From NCBI RefSeq assembly GCF_006861775.1, contig NZ_VDGG01000020.1, positions 1-44,626 of the forward strand: 44,626 nt of DNA, written 5' to 3'. The notes under the pieces were generated by a model that ran no database searches, had not been told where the DNA came from, and saw only the letters and a program-made list of their open reading frames with translations. This DNA comes from Psychrobacillus soli (GTDB taxonomy: Bacteria > Bacillota > Bacilli > Bacillales_A > Planococcaceae). Shown here in pieces: positions 25,794 to 33,135 of this stretch (positions are counted from its first letter, which is position 1; each line of letters opens with the position of its first letter). A program made the position numbers and the translations under genes.

Positions 25794-26042
25794 ATGAAGT
25801 ATGACGTAACGGTTTATACAACCACACTATGCCCTGTATGCCGAATGGTGAAGGATTTTTTAAATGATTCTGATATACCCTTTAAAGAGGTGAATGTAGA
25901 TATCCATCCAATTGCCATGATAAAATTAATTGGGAAAACAAGGAGATTCACGGTTCCACAAACAAATATGTATGGGGAATGGATTTCTGGATTCGATCCT
26001 GTCCGGATGCTAACAGCAATTAATGTTAAAAGTAAAATATAA
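25794..26042 (+). CDS. Glutaredoxin family protein
   Basis: This is an 82-residue thioredoxin-fold thiol oxidoreductase. The active site reads CPVC in VTVYTTTLCPVCRMVKDFL, and the cis-proline loop is FTVPQTNMYGEWISGFDP. It is a paralogue of the glutaredoxin at 28969, which has CPYC; both share VTVYTT, the FNEVNV/FKEVNV strand and GFDP. RBS is AGAGGATATAAAG. It is monocistronic with its own terminator. Since bacilli usually use bacillithiol, the reducing partner is unclear. Confidence 0.87.
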   Translation: MKYDVTVYTTTLCPVCRMVKDFLNDSDIPFKEVNVDIHPIAMIKLIGKTRRFTVPQTNMYGEWISGFDPVRMLTAINVKSKI

Positions 26043-26103
26043 ATATTTGATCATTCATTATCCTATGTAATTGGAACTTTCTACAACTATGAAATATAAA
26101 TAA

Positions 26104-26139
26104 AAAACAGACAGAAATATTACTTGTTCTGTCTGTTTT
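26104..26139. terminator. Bidirectional terminator, glutaredoxin and MBL hydrolase
   Basis: AAAACAGACAGAA pairs perfectly with TTCTGTCTGTTTT across 10 nt, with T-rich DNA to the right and A-rich DNA to the left, serving two convergent genes. Confidence 0.85.
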
Positions 26140-26144
26140 GTTTG

Positions 26145-26924
26145 TTAAAATGAATAAGATTCGCCATCATCCGGTACTAAAATATTATCGGAAATCTCTT
26201 TTTCTTGACTGAAGCTTTTCAATTCTTCTCTTGATAATGTCCAGTGATTGACAGCTTCCATATGGTTAGAAATAATTTTTGCGCTTGGTGCAGCTTTATA
26301 GACTTCATAGATATCATCTTTCCCCATTACGAGCGAACCGCCTTCTAGGAATTGATTATCTCCCCCAGCTACAACGATGATTGCTGGCTTATGTGTTTCG
26401 ATTACTTCTTGAACACCTTTATACCAAACAGTATCTCCAGCTAGATATAAAGTTTTTTCACTGGGGTGTTTGAAGACAACACCACACACTTGACCAGCAA
26501 GTTCTACCAGTGGGCCTCTCCCGTGCTCGCCTTTTGTTTTAATGAATTGGATATCTTCAAAGACTGTATCCTCTTGTAAAACCTCTACATTATTGAAACC
26601 AACATTGCGAACTGCTGAAGCATCCTCATCATTCTGGACAAATAATTTAATATCTTTTGGCAATGCTTCTATAGCAGCATCATCCCAGTGGTCTAAATGC
26701 AGATGAGTGACAATGACAGCATCAATATCAGATATGATATTGTCGAGTGAAGTTGGTAAGCTAACTAAAGGATTGTTTTGATCTTGTCTTGGTGCATCGG
26801 GAAAACCTACTTGAGGTCCAAAAGGTGGATAAGTTCCTTTCTCTGCTAACATTGGGTCTATTAAAAACTTTTTGCCAGCATATTGAACAACTAGCGTAGC
26901 ATTTCGAATTTGTTTAATATCCAT
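26145..26924 (-). CDS. MBL-fold metal-dependent hydrolase
   Basis: This is a metallo-beta-lactamase-fold enzyme of the UlaG/YtkL-like group, 259 residues. The metal-binding signature is VTHLHLDHWDDAA, followed by a distal His in TKGEHGRGP, Asp in LYLAGDTVWY and a C-terminal His in ISNHMEAVNHW. The N-terminus IRNATLVVQYAGKKFLIDPM is typical of lactonase-like members. The substrate is unknown. RBS is AAAGGAGTTGTAATT. It is divergently transcribed from an Lrp/AsnC-type regulator, which probably controls it. Confidence 0.87.
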   Translation of the reverse strand: MDIKQIRNATLVVQYAGKKFLIDPMLAEKGTYPPFGPQVGFPDAPRQDQNNPLVSLPTSLDNIISDIDAVIVTHLHLDHWDDAAIEALPKDIKLFVQNDEDASAVRNVGFNNVEVLQEDTVFEDIQFIKTKGEHGRGPLVELAGQVCGVVFKHPSEKTLYLAGDTVWYKGVQEVIETHKPAIIVVAGGDNQFLEGGSLVMGKDDIYEVYKAAPSAKIISNHMEAVNHWTLSREELKSFSQEKEISDNILVPDDGESYSF

Positions 26925-26992
26925 AATTACAACTCCTTTTCTTTGATTCGTATCTAGTTTATACTATGGACAATCACCGATATATAGATAAT

Positions 26993-27020
26993 ATCAAGTC
27001 TTTTTGGGGTTTGACTTGAT
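26993..27020. promoter_or_regulatory. Palindromic operator candidate for the Lrp/AsnC regulator
   Basis: ATCAAGTC (26993-27000) and GACTTGAT (27013-27020) are perfect inverted repeats 12 bp apart in the divergent intergenic region, immediately ahead of the regulator start. This fits autoregulation by a dimeric Lrp-type protein. Confidence 0.5.
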
Positions 27021-27040
27021 TAATGAAAGGAGTTGAGAAA

Positions 27041-27451
27041 ATGTTAGATAACACAGATATCAGTATCTTAAATGAACTAACCAAGAACAGTCGTATCACT
27101 ATGAAAGAACTGGGGGAAAAAGTCCATTTGACTGGACAGGCTGCTTCTGCGAGGGTTGCAAAATTAGAGGATAGCGGAGTGATTGAAGGGTATACAATTA
27201 AAGTGAATCAAGTTAAAATGGGCTATTTTATACAAGCCTTTATTACGATTATCACACAAAGCACTTATCATCAACCCTATCTATCGTTTTTAAAAACACA
27301 AGAACCATACATAATCCATAATAATAAAATCAGTGGAGACGGTTGTTACCTTCTTGAGTGTAAATTTCCATCTAATGAAAAACTGGATGAATTTCTGGAA
27401 GACTTAAACGAACATGCAAATTATAAATTATCGATTGTCATTAATAAGTAG
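27041..27451 (+). CDS. Lrp/AsnC family transcriptional regulator
   Basis: This is a 136-residue regulator with an N-terminal winged helix (DNTDISILNELTKNSRITMK then a recognition helix LTGQAASARVAKLEDSG) and a C-terminal RAM-type ligand domain (FIQAFITIIT, GDGCYLLECKF). ATG 27041 is chosen since AAAGGAGTTGAGAAA precedes it; the frame opens six codons earlier. It is divergent from the MBL hydrolase. The ligand, presumably an amino acid or a similar small molecule, is unknown. Confidence 0.9.
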   Translation: MLDNTDISILNELTKNSRITMKELGEKVHLTGQAASARVAKLEDSGVIEGYTIKVNQVKMGYFIQAFITIITQSTYHQPYLSFLKTQEPYIIHNNKISGDGCYLLECKFPSNEKLDEFLEDLNEHANYKLSIVINK

Positions 27452-27483
27452 TGTGTATCAATAGAGTTGCCCAGATGGTAATG

Positions 27484-27512
27484 TTGACAACATACCTGCG
27501 TGGGTATATTAT
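27484..27512 (+). promoter_or_regulatory. cstR promoter with CstR operator site 1
   Basis: TTGACA (27484-27489), a 17-bp spacer and TATTAT form a SigA-type promoter. The spacer holds the 16-bp element ATACC-TGCGTG-GGTAT (27492-27507), a perfect inverted repeat of the type bound by CsoR/CstR tetramers. Binding would block RNA polymerase, giving autorepression. Confidence 0.82.
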
Positions 27513-27556
27513 AATGCTTGTCAGTAATTTTGTGATTAACATGGAGGTGAGTTCTT

Positions 27557-27817
27557 ATGGAATATAATGATCAACTAAAAAATAGAGTAAAGCGTATGGA
27601 AGGGCAACTTCGAGGGATTCTAAAAATGATGGAAGAAAATAAAGATTGTAAAGAGGTCATTACACAGTTGTCTGCTGTTCGCTCAGCAGTAGATCGAACA
27701 ATAGGTGTGATTGTAAGCTCAAACCTAGTTGAATGTGTTCAAGAGGCTGAAAAAAATGGAGAAAAAACGGACGAACTAATTAAAGAGGCTGTCAACTTAC
27801 TTGTAAAAAGCAGATAA
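27557..27817 (+). CDS. cstR: CstR-type persulfide-sensing repressor (CsoR family)
   Basis: This is an 86-residue all-helical DUF156 repressor that binds DNA as a tetramer. Cys31 (NKDCKEV) and Cys60 (NLVECV) are kept, but the CsoR copper-binding His is replaced (Asn56), the signature of CstR, whose two cysteines form di-, tri- or tetrasulfide bridges with reactive sulfur. It heads the sulfur island. The promoter has its own operator, and a terminator overlaps the 3' end of the gene. RBS is GGAGGTGAGTTCTT. Copper-sensing CsoR is unlikely because the His is lost and the neighbours are sulfur genes. Confidence 0.9.
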   Translation: MEYNDQLKNRVKRMEGQLRGILKMMEENKDCKEVITQLSAVRSAVDRTIGVIVSSNLVECVQEAEKNGEKTDELIKEAVNLLVKSR

Positions 27818-27843
27818 GAAAGTTTGGTTGACAGCTTTTTTTT
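27788..27843 (+). terminator. Terminator overlapping the end of cstR
   Basis: GCTGTCAAC (27788-27796, inside the cstR coding sequence) pairs with GTTGACAGC (27827-27835), followed by T8. It separates cstR from tusA, so the downstream genes need their own promoter. Confidence 0.82.
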
Positions 27844-27854
27844 CTTTTGTTAAT

Positions 27855-27870
27855 ATACCCATAGGGGTAC
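27855..27870 (+). promoter_or_regulatory. CstR operator site 2, upstream of tusA
   Basis: ATACC-CATAGG-GGTAC is a 16-bp inverted repeat (last base differs from GGTAT), about 30 bp before the tusA start and just after the cstR terminator. Confidence 0.75.
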
Positions 27871-27900
27871 CGGTAAAAATAATCTGATGGAGGAACAAAT

Positions 27901-28128
27901 ATGATGATAAATAAAGTATTAGATGCCAAGGGATTAGCATGCCCAATGCCAATTGTAAAAACAAAAATGGCCATAAACGAACTTGAAGTAGGTCAAGTAT
28001 TAGAAATTCATACAACAGATAAGGGGGCTAAAAGCGATTTTCCAGCATGGGCTAAATCAGGTGGGCATGAACTTTTGAAGCATGAAGAGGAAAGTGATGT
28101 ATTAAAGTTTTGGATAAGAAAGGGTTAA
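27901..28128 (+). CDS. tusA: TusA-family sulfur carrier protein
   Basis: TusA/SirA-fold proteins carry sulfane sulfur as a persulfide on a conserved cysteine. The active site GLACPMPIVKTKMA carries the CPxP motif. The 75 residues continue with VLEIHTTDKGAKSDFPAWAK, the typical second half. RBS is GGAGGAACAAAT. It lies between two CstR-type operator sites, so it may be a separate unit. In staphylococci the equivalent domain is part of CstA, fused to rhodanese; here it is a separate gene. Confidence 0.93.
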   Translation: MMINKVLDAKGLACPMPIVKTKMAINELEVGQVLEIHTTDKGAKSDFPAWAKSGGHELLKHEEESDVLKFWIRKG

Positions 28129-28146
28129 TTTTTTTTAATTAAGTAA

Positions 28147-28175
28147 ATACCCATACCGGTATGTGTAATGGGTAT
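28147..28175 (+). promoter_or_regulatory. CstR operator site 3, nested, before membrane rhodanese
   Basis: ATACC-CATACC-GGTAT (28147-28162) is a perfect 16-bp element. A further GGTAT (28171-28175) lies 9 bp beyond, and CATACCGGTATG inside is itself a perfect palindrome. Two overlapping sites may allow binding of two tetramers. Confidence 0.78.
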
Positions 28176-28195
28176 TTAACAGGGAGATGCAACAG

Positions 28196-28561
28196 ATGGA
28201 ATACGTTAGTTATATAGTAATTACGCTATTCTTGTTTTTTATCTTACAGCTTATTCTACCAACAAAAGGTGTTAGACATATATCATCAACTGATTTAAAA
28301 GAGGAACTAGTTAACAAGGATAAGCAATTTATTGATGTCAGTACACCTGGTGAGTTTAAAGGAAATCATATCCGGGGTTTTAAAAATATTCCTCTATACC
28401 AACTTTCTCGAAAAGCGGATAAGGAGCTTTCAAAGGAAAAAGAAGTGATTGTCATTTGTCAAAGTGGGATGAGAAGCCAAAAAGCAAGTAAAGTGTTAAA
28501 GAAATTGGGGTTTACAAAAGTAACAAATGTAAAAGGTGGCATGAGTGCTTGGGTCTCATAA
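28196..28561 (+). CDS. Membrane-anchored rhodanese
   Basis: An N-terminal helix (MEYVSYIVITLFLFFILQLIL) anchors a single rhodanese domain to the membrane. The active-site loop is CQSGMRSQKASK, with Cys as persulfide carrier, preceded by the family motif FIDVSTPGEFKGNHIRGFKN and followed by GGMSAWV. The ATG at 28196 is preferred to the one at 28187, because the AGGGAG site lies directly against the latter. It is 122 residues long. It probably transfers sulfane sulfur near the inner face of the membrane. Confidence 0.88.
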   Translation: MEYVSYIVITLFLFFILQLILPTKGVRHISSTDLKEELVNKDKQFIDVSTPGEFKGNHIRGFKNIPLYQLSRKADKELSKEKEVIVICQSGMRSQKASKVLKKLGFTKVTNVKGGMSAWVS

Positions 28562-28583
28562 AAAAGAGAAGGAGGATATTTCG

Positions 28584-28880
28584 ATGAAAGAAATGACTGC
28601 AAAAGAAGTAGAGTCTTTAATAAATAAAGGAAAGCTATTAAATATCATCGATGTACGTGAAGTAGATGAAGTAGCAGAAGGGAAAATTCCCGGAGCAATA
28701 AACATTCCATTAGGATTAGTCGAATTTCGTATGCATGAATTAGATAAGTCAAAAGAATATATCCTAGTTTGTCGTTCAGGAGGAAGAAGTGGTCGTGCAA
28801 CAGAATTCCTGGAAGACCAAGGTCATAATGTGATCAATATGCAAGGTGGCATGCTTTCTTGGGAAGGCAAGGTAGAGTAA
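28584..28880 (+). CDS. Rhodanese-like sulfurtransferase
   Basis: This is a 98-residue single-domain rhodanese with active loop LVCRSGGRSGRA (CRSGGRS), preceded by NIIDVREVDEVAEGKIPGAI and followed by GGMLSWEG. ATG 28584 has GAAGGAGGATATTTCG before it. It follows the membrane rhodanese by 22 bp and is co-transcribed with it. Together with TusA it would pass sulfur along a relay. Confidence 0.92.
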   Translation: MKEMTAKEVESLINKGKLLNIIDVREVDEVAEGKIPGAINIPLGLVEFRMHELDKSKEYILVCRSGGRSGRATEFLEDQGHNVINMQGGMLSWEGKVE

Positions 28881-28897
28881 ATTTTTTAATAGTTTTA

Positions 28898-28913
28898 ATA
28901 CCCCTAGCAGTAT
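28898..28913 (+). promoter_or_regulatory. CstR operator site 4, before glutaredoxin-dsrE
   Basis: ATACC-CCTAGC-AGTAT has the same 16-bp spacing as the other sites with one half-site mismatch. It lies ~70 bp upstream of the glutaredoxin gene. Confidence 0.65.
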
Positions 28914-28968
28914 TAAAGATAGGGGAATGAAAAGGATTTACAAATAATCAGTGAGGAGAGATTTGAAA

Positions 28969-29220
28969 ATGAATTCAGTAACAGTTTACACAACAACACA
29001 ATGCCCGTATTGTGTCATGCTGAAGAACTTTTTATCAGAACAAAACATCCCTTTTAATGAAGTGAATGTTGAAACACAACCTGAAGTGATGCAACGACTT
29101 GTAAAAACGACGGGGCAAATGGGCGTGCCTCAAACTGAGGTAAATGGCCAATGGATTGTAGGATTTGATCCAAATAATATTATGATCGCATTAAGAAATG
29201 GAGGAAAAATAAATGAATAG
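28969..29220 (+). CDS. Glutaredoxin family protein
   Basis: This 83-residue thiol oxidoreductase has active site CPYC in VTVYTTTQCPYCVMLKNFL and cis-Pro loop QMGVPQTEVNGQWIVGFDP. ATG 28969 is preferred over 28951 because GAGGAGAGATTTGAAA precedes it. It overlaps the DsrE-like gene by 8 bp, so the two are coupled. It is a paralogue of the gene at 25794. It probably removes mixed disulfides or persulfides in this island. Confidence 0.9.
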   Translation: MNSVTVYTTTQCPYCVMLKNFLSEQNIPFNEVNVETQPEVMQRLVKTTGQMGVPQTEVNGQWIVGFDPNNIMIALRNGGKINE

Positions 29221-29608
29221 AAAAGTAGCAATTATCGCAAGCAATGGTGGATTATTTGATGCATACAAAGTGTTTAATATCGCAACTGCAGCTGCTGCAA
29301 CAGATCAAGAAGTAGCGATTTTCTTCACATTCGAAGGACTGAACTTAATCCACAAAGAGGCAAATCAGCAACTTCCGATGCCGGAAGGAAAAGAGCATTT
29401 TGCAGAAGGATTTACAAAATCCAATGTTCCATCCATTCCAGAATTAGTTGCGATGGCTCAAGAAATGGGTGCTACATTTATTGGCTGTCAAATGACAATG
29501 GATGTTATGGGATTAGATAAAGAGGATTTTATAGATGGAATTGAAGTAGGCGGTGCTGTCACATTTTTAGAATTTGCTAAAGACGCGGATGTAACATTGA
29601 CATTTTAA
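29213..29608 (+). CDS. DsrE/DsrF-like sulfur relay protein
   Basis: This 131-residue protein has a DsrE-like alpha/beta fold (AIIASNGGLFDAYKVFNIAT, AIFFTFEGLNLIHK). One conserved cysteine, in MGATFIGCQMTMDVMGL, is the predicted persulfide carrier. DsrE-type carriers hand sulfur to and from TusA and rhodaneses. RBS GGAGGAAAAATAA lies in the end of the glutaredoxin gene. A small hairpin (AGAAG...CTTCT, ~29620-29636) follows without a T run, then osmC-like. Confidence 0.88.
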   Translation: MNRKVAIIASNGGLFDAYKVFNIATAAAATDQEVAIFFTFEGLNLIHKEANQQLPMPEGKEHFAEGFTKSNVPSIPELVAMAQEMGATFIGCQMTMDVMGLDKEDFIDGIEVGGAVTFLEFAKDADVTLTF

Positions 29609-29701
29609 CTTGGCTTAGTAGAAGTATTCCGCTTCTATAAGTGGCGGCTTGTTTACTCAGGTAGATTGCATATTATTAATTGTAATGGAGGAATGTTAAC
29701 G

Positions 29702-30136
29702 ATGGCAGAAATGAAAACAAGTTTAAATATTGTTTGGCATGGTGGAGTAACAGGGAATGGGACGCTAAAAGCAGAGTATCTTGATACAAAAGTCGCTATT
29801 CCAACCTCTTTTGGGGGGAGCGGGAACGGGGCAGATCCAAAAGAGTTACTAGTTTCTTCAGCAGCAACTTGTTTTATAGCAACTCTTACTTATATGCTTG
29901 ATAGCAGAAAACTACCTGTAGTAGAACATACAATAAATTCAGAGGTCATGATATCGGAAGATGGATTTAACATAACTCACTATCCACAAATCATTTTATC
30001 TGCGGATGCAACAGAAGCACAAATTCAATCAGCACAAAGAGCAATTGAAGGAGCAGATAAAGGGTGCGAAGTCGGAAATTTATTGAAAAAAGCAGGCGTT
30101 ATTATTGAAGTACAAGGTAAAGTTTCTTTGAAATAA
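29702..30136 (+). CDS. OsmC-family peroxiredoxin-like protein
   Basis: This 144-residue thiol peroxidase of the OsmC/Ohr family has the peroxidatic Cys in LVSSAATCFIATLTYML and the resolving Cys in ADKGCEVGNLLKKA. The GVTGNGTLKAEYLDTK start is typical of the YhfA/SACOL-type members. ATG 29702 has GGAGGAATGTTAACG ahead. In this context it may remove persulfides or hydroperoxides. No CstR-type element is seen directly upstream, so it probably reads through from the dsrE unit. Confidence 0.88.
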   Translation: MAEMKTSLNIVWHGGVTGNGTLKAEYLDTKVAIPTSFGGSGNGADPKELLVSSAATCFIATLTYMLDSRKLPVVEHTINSEVMISEDGFNITHYPQIILSADATEAQIQSAQRAIEGADKGCEVGNLLKKAGVIIEVQGKVSLK

Positions 30137-30183
30137 AGACACAGATATAACATGGATATTTTAATATTTTTTTGAACAATAAT

Positions 30184-30199
30184 ATACCGTAGGAGGTAA
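30184..30199 (+). promoter_or_regulatory. CstR operator-like site 5 overlapping the ribosome binding site
   Basis: ATACC-GTAGGA-GGTAA (last base differs from GGTAT) is at the common 16-bp spacing. The right half is also the Shine-Dalgarno sequence AGGAGGT of the next gene; a further GGTAT follows at 30201. Either it is a real operator inside the ribosome binding site or a chance overlap. Confidence 0.5.
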
Positions 30200-30203
30200 G
30201 GGT

Positions 30204-31331
30204 ATGTATATAAATACAATGACTTCAAAAGAAGTAACAAAAAAAGTATTGAACAAAGAAGAACTATTTATTTTAGATGTTCGAAATACGAATGATTTCG
30301 CAGACTGGAAAATCGAAGGTGAAAACTTTGATCATTTAAATGTTCCATACTTCGAATTAATGGATGGGGTGGAAGGAATCTTGGATGAGATTCCTACTGA
30401 TAAAGATACACTCGTTGTTTGTGCAAAAGGGCGTTCATCTATCATGGTTGCAGAAATGCTTACAGAGGCGGGAATATCTGTTTTTTCCCTAGACGGTGGA
30501 ATGAAAGCATGGAGTGAACATTTAGCACCTGTTAAAGTTGGGGATTTAAAAGGGGGTGGAGAGATTTATCAGTTTGTACGAATTGGTAAGGGATGCTTGT
30601 CTTACATGATCGTCTCAAACGGTGAGGCTGCCATTATTGATGCGGCAAGAATGACGAATGTCTATCTTGAATTTGCCGATCGTATTGGCGCAAAAATTAC
30701 CTATGTATTTGATACACATCTACATGCCGATCATATTTCTGGTGGAAGAAAACTTGCTGAAAAAACAAACGCAACATACTGGCTTCCACCAAAAGATGCT
30801 GTAGATGTAACGTTTGATTATGAACCACTAGAAGATGGAGATGTAGTGACAATTGGTAATGCTTCTATAAATATTCATGCGTTATATTCTCCAGGTCATA
30901 CAATTGGATCGACATCATTTGTTGTGGACGAAAGGTTCTTACTATCAGGAGATATTTTATTTATTGATTCAATTGGAAGACCGGACCTTGCTGGGTTAGC
31001 GGAAGATTGGGTTGGAGATTTAAGAGAAAGTCTATACACGAGATACAGAGATTTATCTGGGGAACTAATGGTACTACCAGCACACTTTATGATTATTGAT
31101 GAATTAAATGCAGATGGTAGTGTATCTGAAAAGTTAAGTACGCTCTATGAAACAAATCATGGACTAAACATTAAGGATGAAAATGAATTTAGAAAAATGG
31201 TGACTGAAAATTTACCGCCACAGCCAAATGCATATCAAGAAATTCGAGAGATGAATATGGGGAAAGTTACCTCTGATGAAGAAACACAACGTGAAATGGA
31301 AATTGGACCAAATCGTTGTGCAGTTCGATAA
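30204..31331 (+). CDS. Rhodanese-persulfide dioxygenase fusion (CstB-like, swapped order)
   Basis: This 375-residue fusion has an N-terminal rhodanese domain with active Cys73 in [11 protein letters not shown]. It is followed by an MBL-fold persulfide dioxygenase of the ETHE1 type: metal motif THLHADH (171-177), [27 protein letters not shown] and PAHFMI. The dioxygenase oxidises persulfide sulfur to sulfite; the rhodanese could form thiosulfate or feed persulfide. In staphylococcal CstB the order is dioxygenase first, rhodanese last; here it is reversed. A Cys lies four residues from the end (NRCAVR). RBS GTAGGAGGTAAGGGT. A terminator follows. Confidence 0.92.
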   Translation: MYINTMTSKEVTKKVLNKEELFILDVRNTNDFADWKIEGENFDHLNVPYFELMDGVEGILDEIPTDKDTLVVCAKGRSSIMVAEMLTEAGISVFSLDGGMKAWSEHLAPVKVGDLKGGGEIYQFVRIGKGCLSYMIVSNGEAAIIDAARMTNVYLEFADRIGAKITYVFDTHLHADHISGGRKLAEKTNATYWLPPKDAVDVTFDYEPLEDGDVVTIGNASINIHALYSPGHTIGSTSFVVDERFLLSGDILFIDSIGRPDLAGLAEDWVGDLRESLYTRYRDLSGELMVLPAHFMIIDELNADGSVSEKLSTLYETNHGLNIKDENEFRKMVTENLPPQPNAYQEIREMNMGKVTSDEETQREMEIGPNRCAVR

Positions 31332-31348
31332 AAAGGTTGAAGATGACC

Positions 31349-31380
31349 AAAAAGGGAACCCATAGTAGGTTCCCTTTTTA
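31349..31380 (+). terminator. Terminator after the rhodanese-dioxygenase gene
   Basis: AAAAAGGGAACC pairs with GGTTCCCTTTTT across a 7-nt loop. It lies 14 bp before the TauE gene, so that gene may depend on read-through or on a start inside the region. Confidence 0.8.
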
Positions 31381-31393
31381 GAAGGAGGTTAAA

Positions 31394-32182
31394 ATGGATA
31401 TAAGCTTTATTGCTATCATCTTCTTCATTGGATTAATAGGCTCATTTATTTCGGGAATGTTAGGAATAGGTGGATCCATTATTAATTTCCCTATGTTGCT
31501 GTATATCCCTTCTGCGCTTGGTATTGCCCAATTTACAGCCCATGAAGTATCAGGAATAACTGCAATCCAAGTGTTCTTTGCGACGATTGGCGGTGTCTAT
31601 GCTTATCGAAAAGGTGAATTTTTAAATAAGAAATTAATCGCTTACATGGGTGTTAGTATTTTAATCGGTAGTTTTTTGGGGGGGTTAGGTTCTACACATA
31701 TGCCTGAAAGTGGAATCAATTTGGTATATGGAATTTTAGCGATAATTGCAGCCGTCATGATGTTCATACCTAAAAAAGGACTTGATGACATACCGCTAGA
31801 GCAAATAAAGTTTAACAAATGGCTTGCCGCATTACTTGCATTAATCGTTGGGATAGGAGCAGGTATTGTTGGTGCAGGAGGCGCATTCTTGTTAGTACCG
31901 ATCATGCTTACCGTTTTAAAAATACCTACACGAATGACAATAGCCTCTTCCTTGGCTATCACACTTATTTCATCGATTGGTGCGATCTCTGGGAAAGTGT
32001 CAACGGGGCAAGTGGAATTCTTACCATCACTTATTATGGTGGTTGCTAGCTTATTTGCCGCACCACTTGGGGCGATGGCTGGAAAAAAGGTAAATACAAA
32101 AGTGTTACAGGTGATTCTAGCTTTCTTAATATTTGTAACGGCAGTGAAGATTTGGTTAGATATATTATTTACGAACAATTAA
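31394..32182 (+). CDS. Sulfite exporter TauE/SafE family permease
   Basis: This is a membrane permease of 262 residues with about eight helices and the two TSUP repeats: [20 protein letters not shown] in the first and [20 protein letters not shown] in the second. In staphylococcal cst operons, TauE removes the sulfite formed by CstB. Position right after the dioxygenase supports the same job. RBS is AGAAGGAGGTTAAA. The shared terminator ahead of it and lack of an obvious operator suggest lower or separate expression. Confidence 0.92.
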   Translation: MDISFIAIIFFIGLIGSFISGMLGIGGSIINFPMLLYIPSALGIAQFTAHEVSGITAIQVFFATIGGVYAYRKGEFLNKKLIAYMGVSILIGSFLGGLGSTHMPESGINLVYGILAIIAAVMMFIPKKGLDDIPLEQIKFNKWLAALLALIVGIGAGIVGAGGAFLLVPIMLTVLKIPTRMTIASSLAITLISSIGAISGKVSTGQVEFLPSLIMVVASLFAAPLGAMAGKKVNTKVLQVILAFLIFVTAVKIWLDILFTNN

Positions 32183-32240
32183 TAAGTTTCATTCATAAAG
32201 AAGGCAATACTATACGAAATCATCGATAGGAGGTATAAAC

Positions 32241-32684
32241 TTGCAAGAAAAAAAGTTGCAAACCTATGAAAATCACACACGACTTCACCCTTTACAACAT
32301 TTTATATTCATGCCGATTGGTGCAATTACATTATTGGTGGCAATTATCTTTACAATTACGAGCATCGTGAAAGATGATTTTTCCTTCATTACATTTTTAA
32401 TAATGGCTTTAGTTATCATGAGTATTATTGCAGGACTACTCGCAAGGATGAATGCGTTAAAAGTTCAAGATCGGACGATTCGAGTGGAGGAACAATTGCG
32501 CTATTTTATGTTAACAGGATCACCAATCGACTCTCATATTACGATGCCGCAACTGATAGCCTTGCGCTTTGCTTCAGATGATGAGTTTCCTGGTCTTGTT
32601 TCAAAAGCCGCATTAACTGGCATGACACCTGATGAAATAAAAAAAGAAATTCAGCAATGGAGAAAAGACGAGCACCGGGTCTAA
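32241..32684 (+). CDS. DUF6526-like small membrane protein
   Basis: This 147-residue protein has a short N-terminus (LQTYENHTRLHPLQHFIF), two transmembrane helices (about residues 22-44 and 48-68) and an ~80-residue cytosolic tail with IALRFASDDEFPGLVSKAAL and a TPDEIKKEIQQWR motif. The layout fits DUF6526, which has no known role. The start is TTG after TAGGAGGTATAAAC. It lies between the sulfite exporter and a bacilliredoxin on the same strand. A link with thiol stress is guilt by association only. Confidence 0.6.
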   Translation: MQEKKLQTYENHTRLHPLQHFIFMPIGAITLLVAIIFTITSIVKDDFSFITFLIMALVIMSIIAGLLARMNALKVQDRTIRVEEQLRYFMLTGSPIDSHITMPQLIALRFASDDEFPGLVSKAALTGMTPDEIKKEIQQWRKDEHRV

Positions 32685-32755
32685 AATAGGTGCTATGGTG
32701 TGGATTGTTTGCGCAATCCTTTTGACGCTAGTTGGGATGTTGGAGGTGAAACTAT

Positions 32756-33082
32756 ATGGAACGGATTAAATCGGTAGAAGCATGGCGAAGTTTATTGGGA
32801 AAGTCAAAAGAACAACCTTTTCTTCTATTTAAATTCAGTATGACTTGCCAAAGTAGCCTATCAGCCATGAAAGAATTACAAGCGCTTGATACAGAACTTC
32901 CTAAATACATCGTCATTGTACAGGAGGATAGGCTTGTTTCGAATACAATTGAAAAAGATTTAGGAGTGAAGCATGAATCACCTCAACTTCTAATCTTAAA
33001 AGGTGAAAAAGGAATTTGGCAAGCTACTCATTACAAAATAAAGAAGTCCCTAGTAAACGAGGCAATTAATACGTATGTTTGA
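32756..33082 (+). CDS. brxC: Monothiol bacilliredoxin (BrxC/YtxJ)
   Basis: This 108-residue thioredoxin-fold protein is close to B. subtilis YtxJ/BrxC, which removes bacillithiol from S-bacillithiolated proteins. The active site is TCQSS in FSMTCQSSLSAMKEL, one catalytic Cys instead of CxxC. The cis-Pro loop is VKHESPQLLILKGEKGIW, and YKIKKSLVNEAI closes it, as in YtxJ. RBS is TTGGAGGTGAAACTAT. It implies that the host makes bacillithiol. The following thioredoxin gene starts ~50 bp later. Confidence 0.82.
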   Translation: MERIKSVEAWRSLLGKSKEQPFLLFKFSMTCQSSLSAMKELQALDTELPKYIVIVQEDRLVSNTIEKDLGVKHESPQLLILKGEKGIWQATHYKIKKSLVNEAINTYV

Positions 33083-33135
33083 TTACTGGTGACTGGTATC
33101 AAAAAATTAACCCTATGAAAATGAAAGGAGAAGGT

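Noticed and set aside
28129-28146. Possible terminator after tusA (TTAATT-T5-TAATTAA)
   Set aside because: It is pure A/T and too weak as a stem. The strong feature here is the CstR-type operator.
29619-29636. Hairpin between dsrE and osmC as a terminator
   Set aside because: The stem is only five or six base pairs and no T run follows, so termination is not supported.
31642-32178. 178-codon minus-strand frame across the TauE gene
   Set aside because: It is a shadow of the TauE/SafE permease; the real gene has a ribosome binding site and family motifs.
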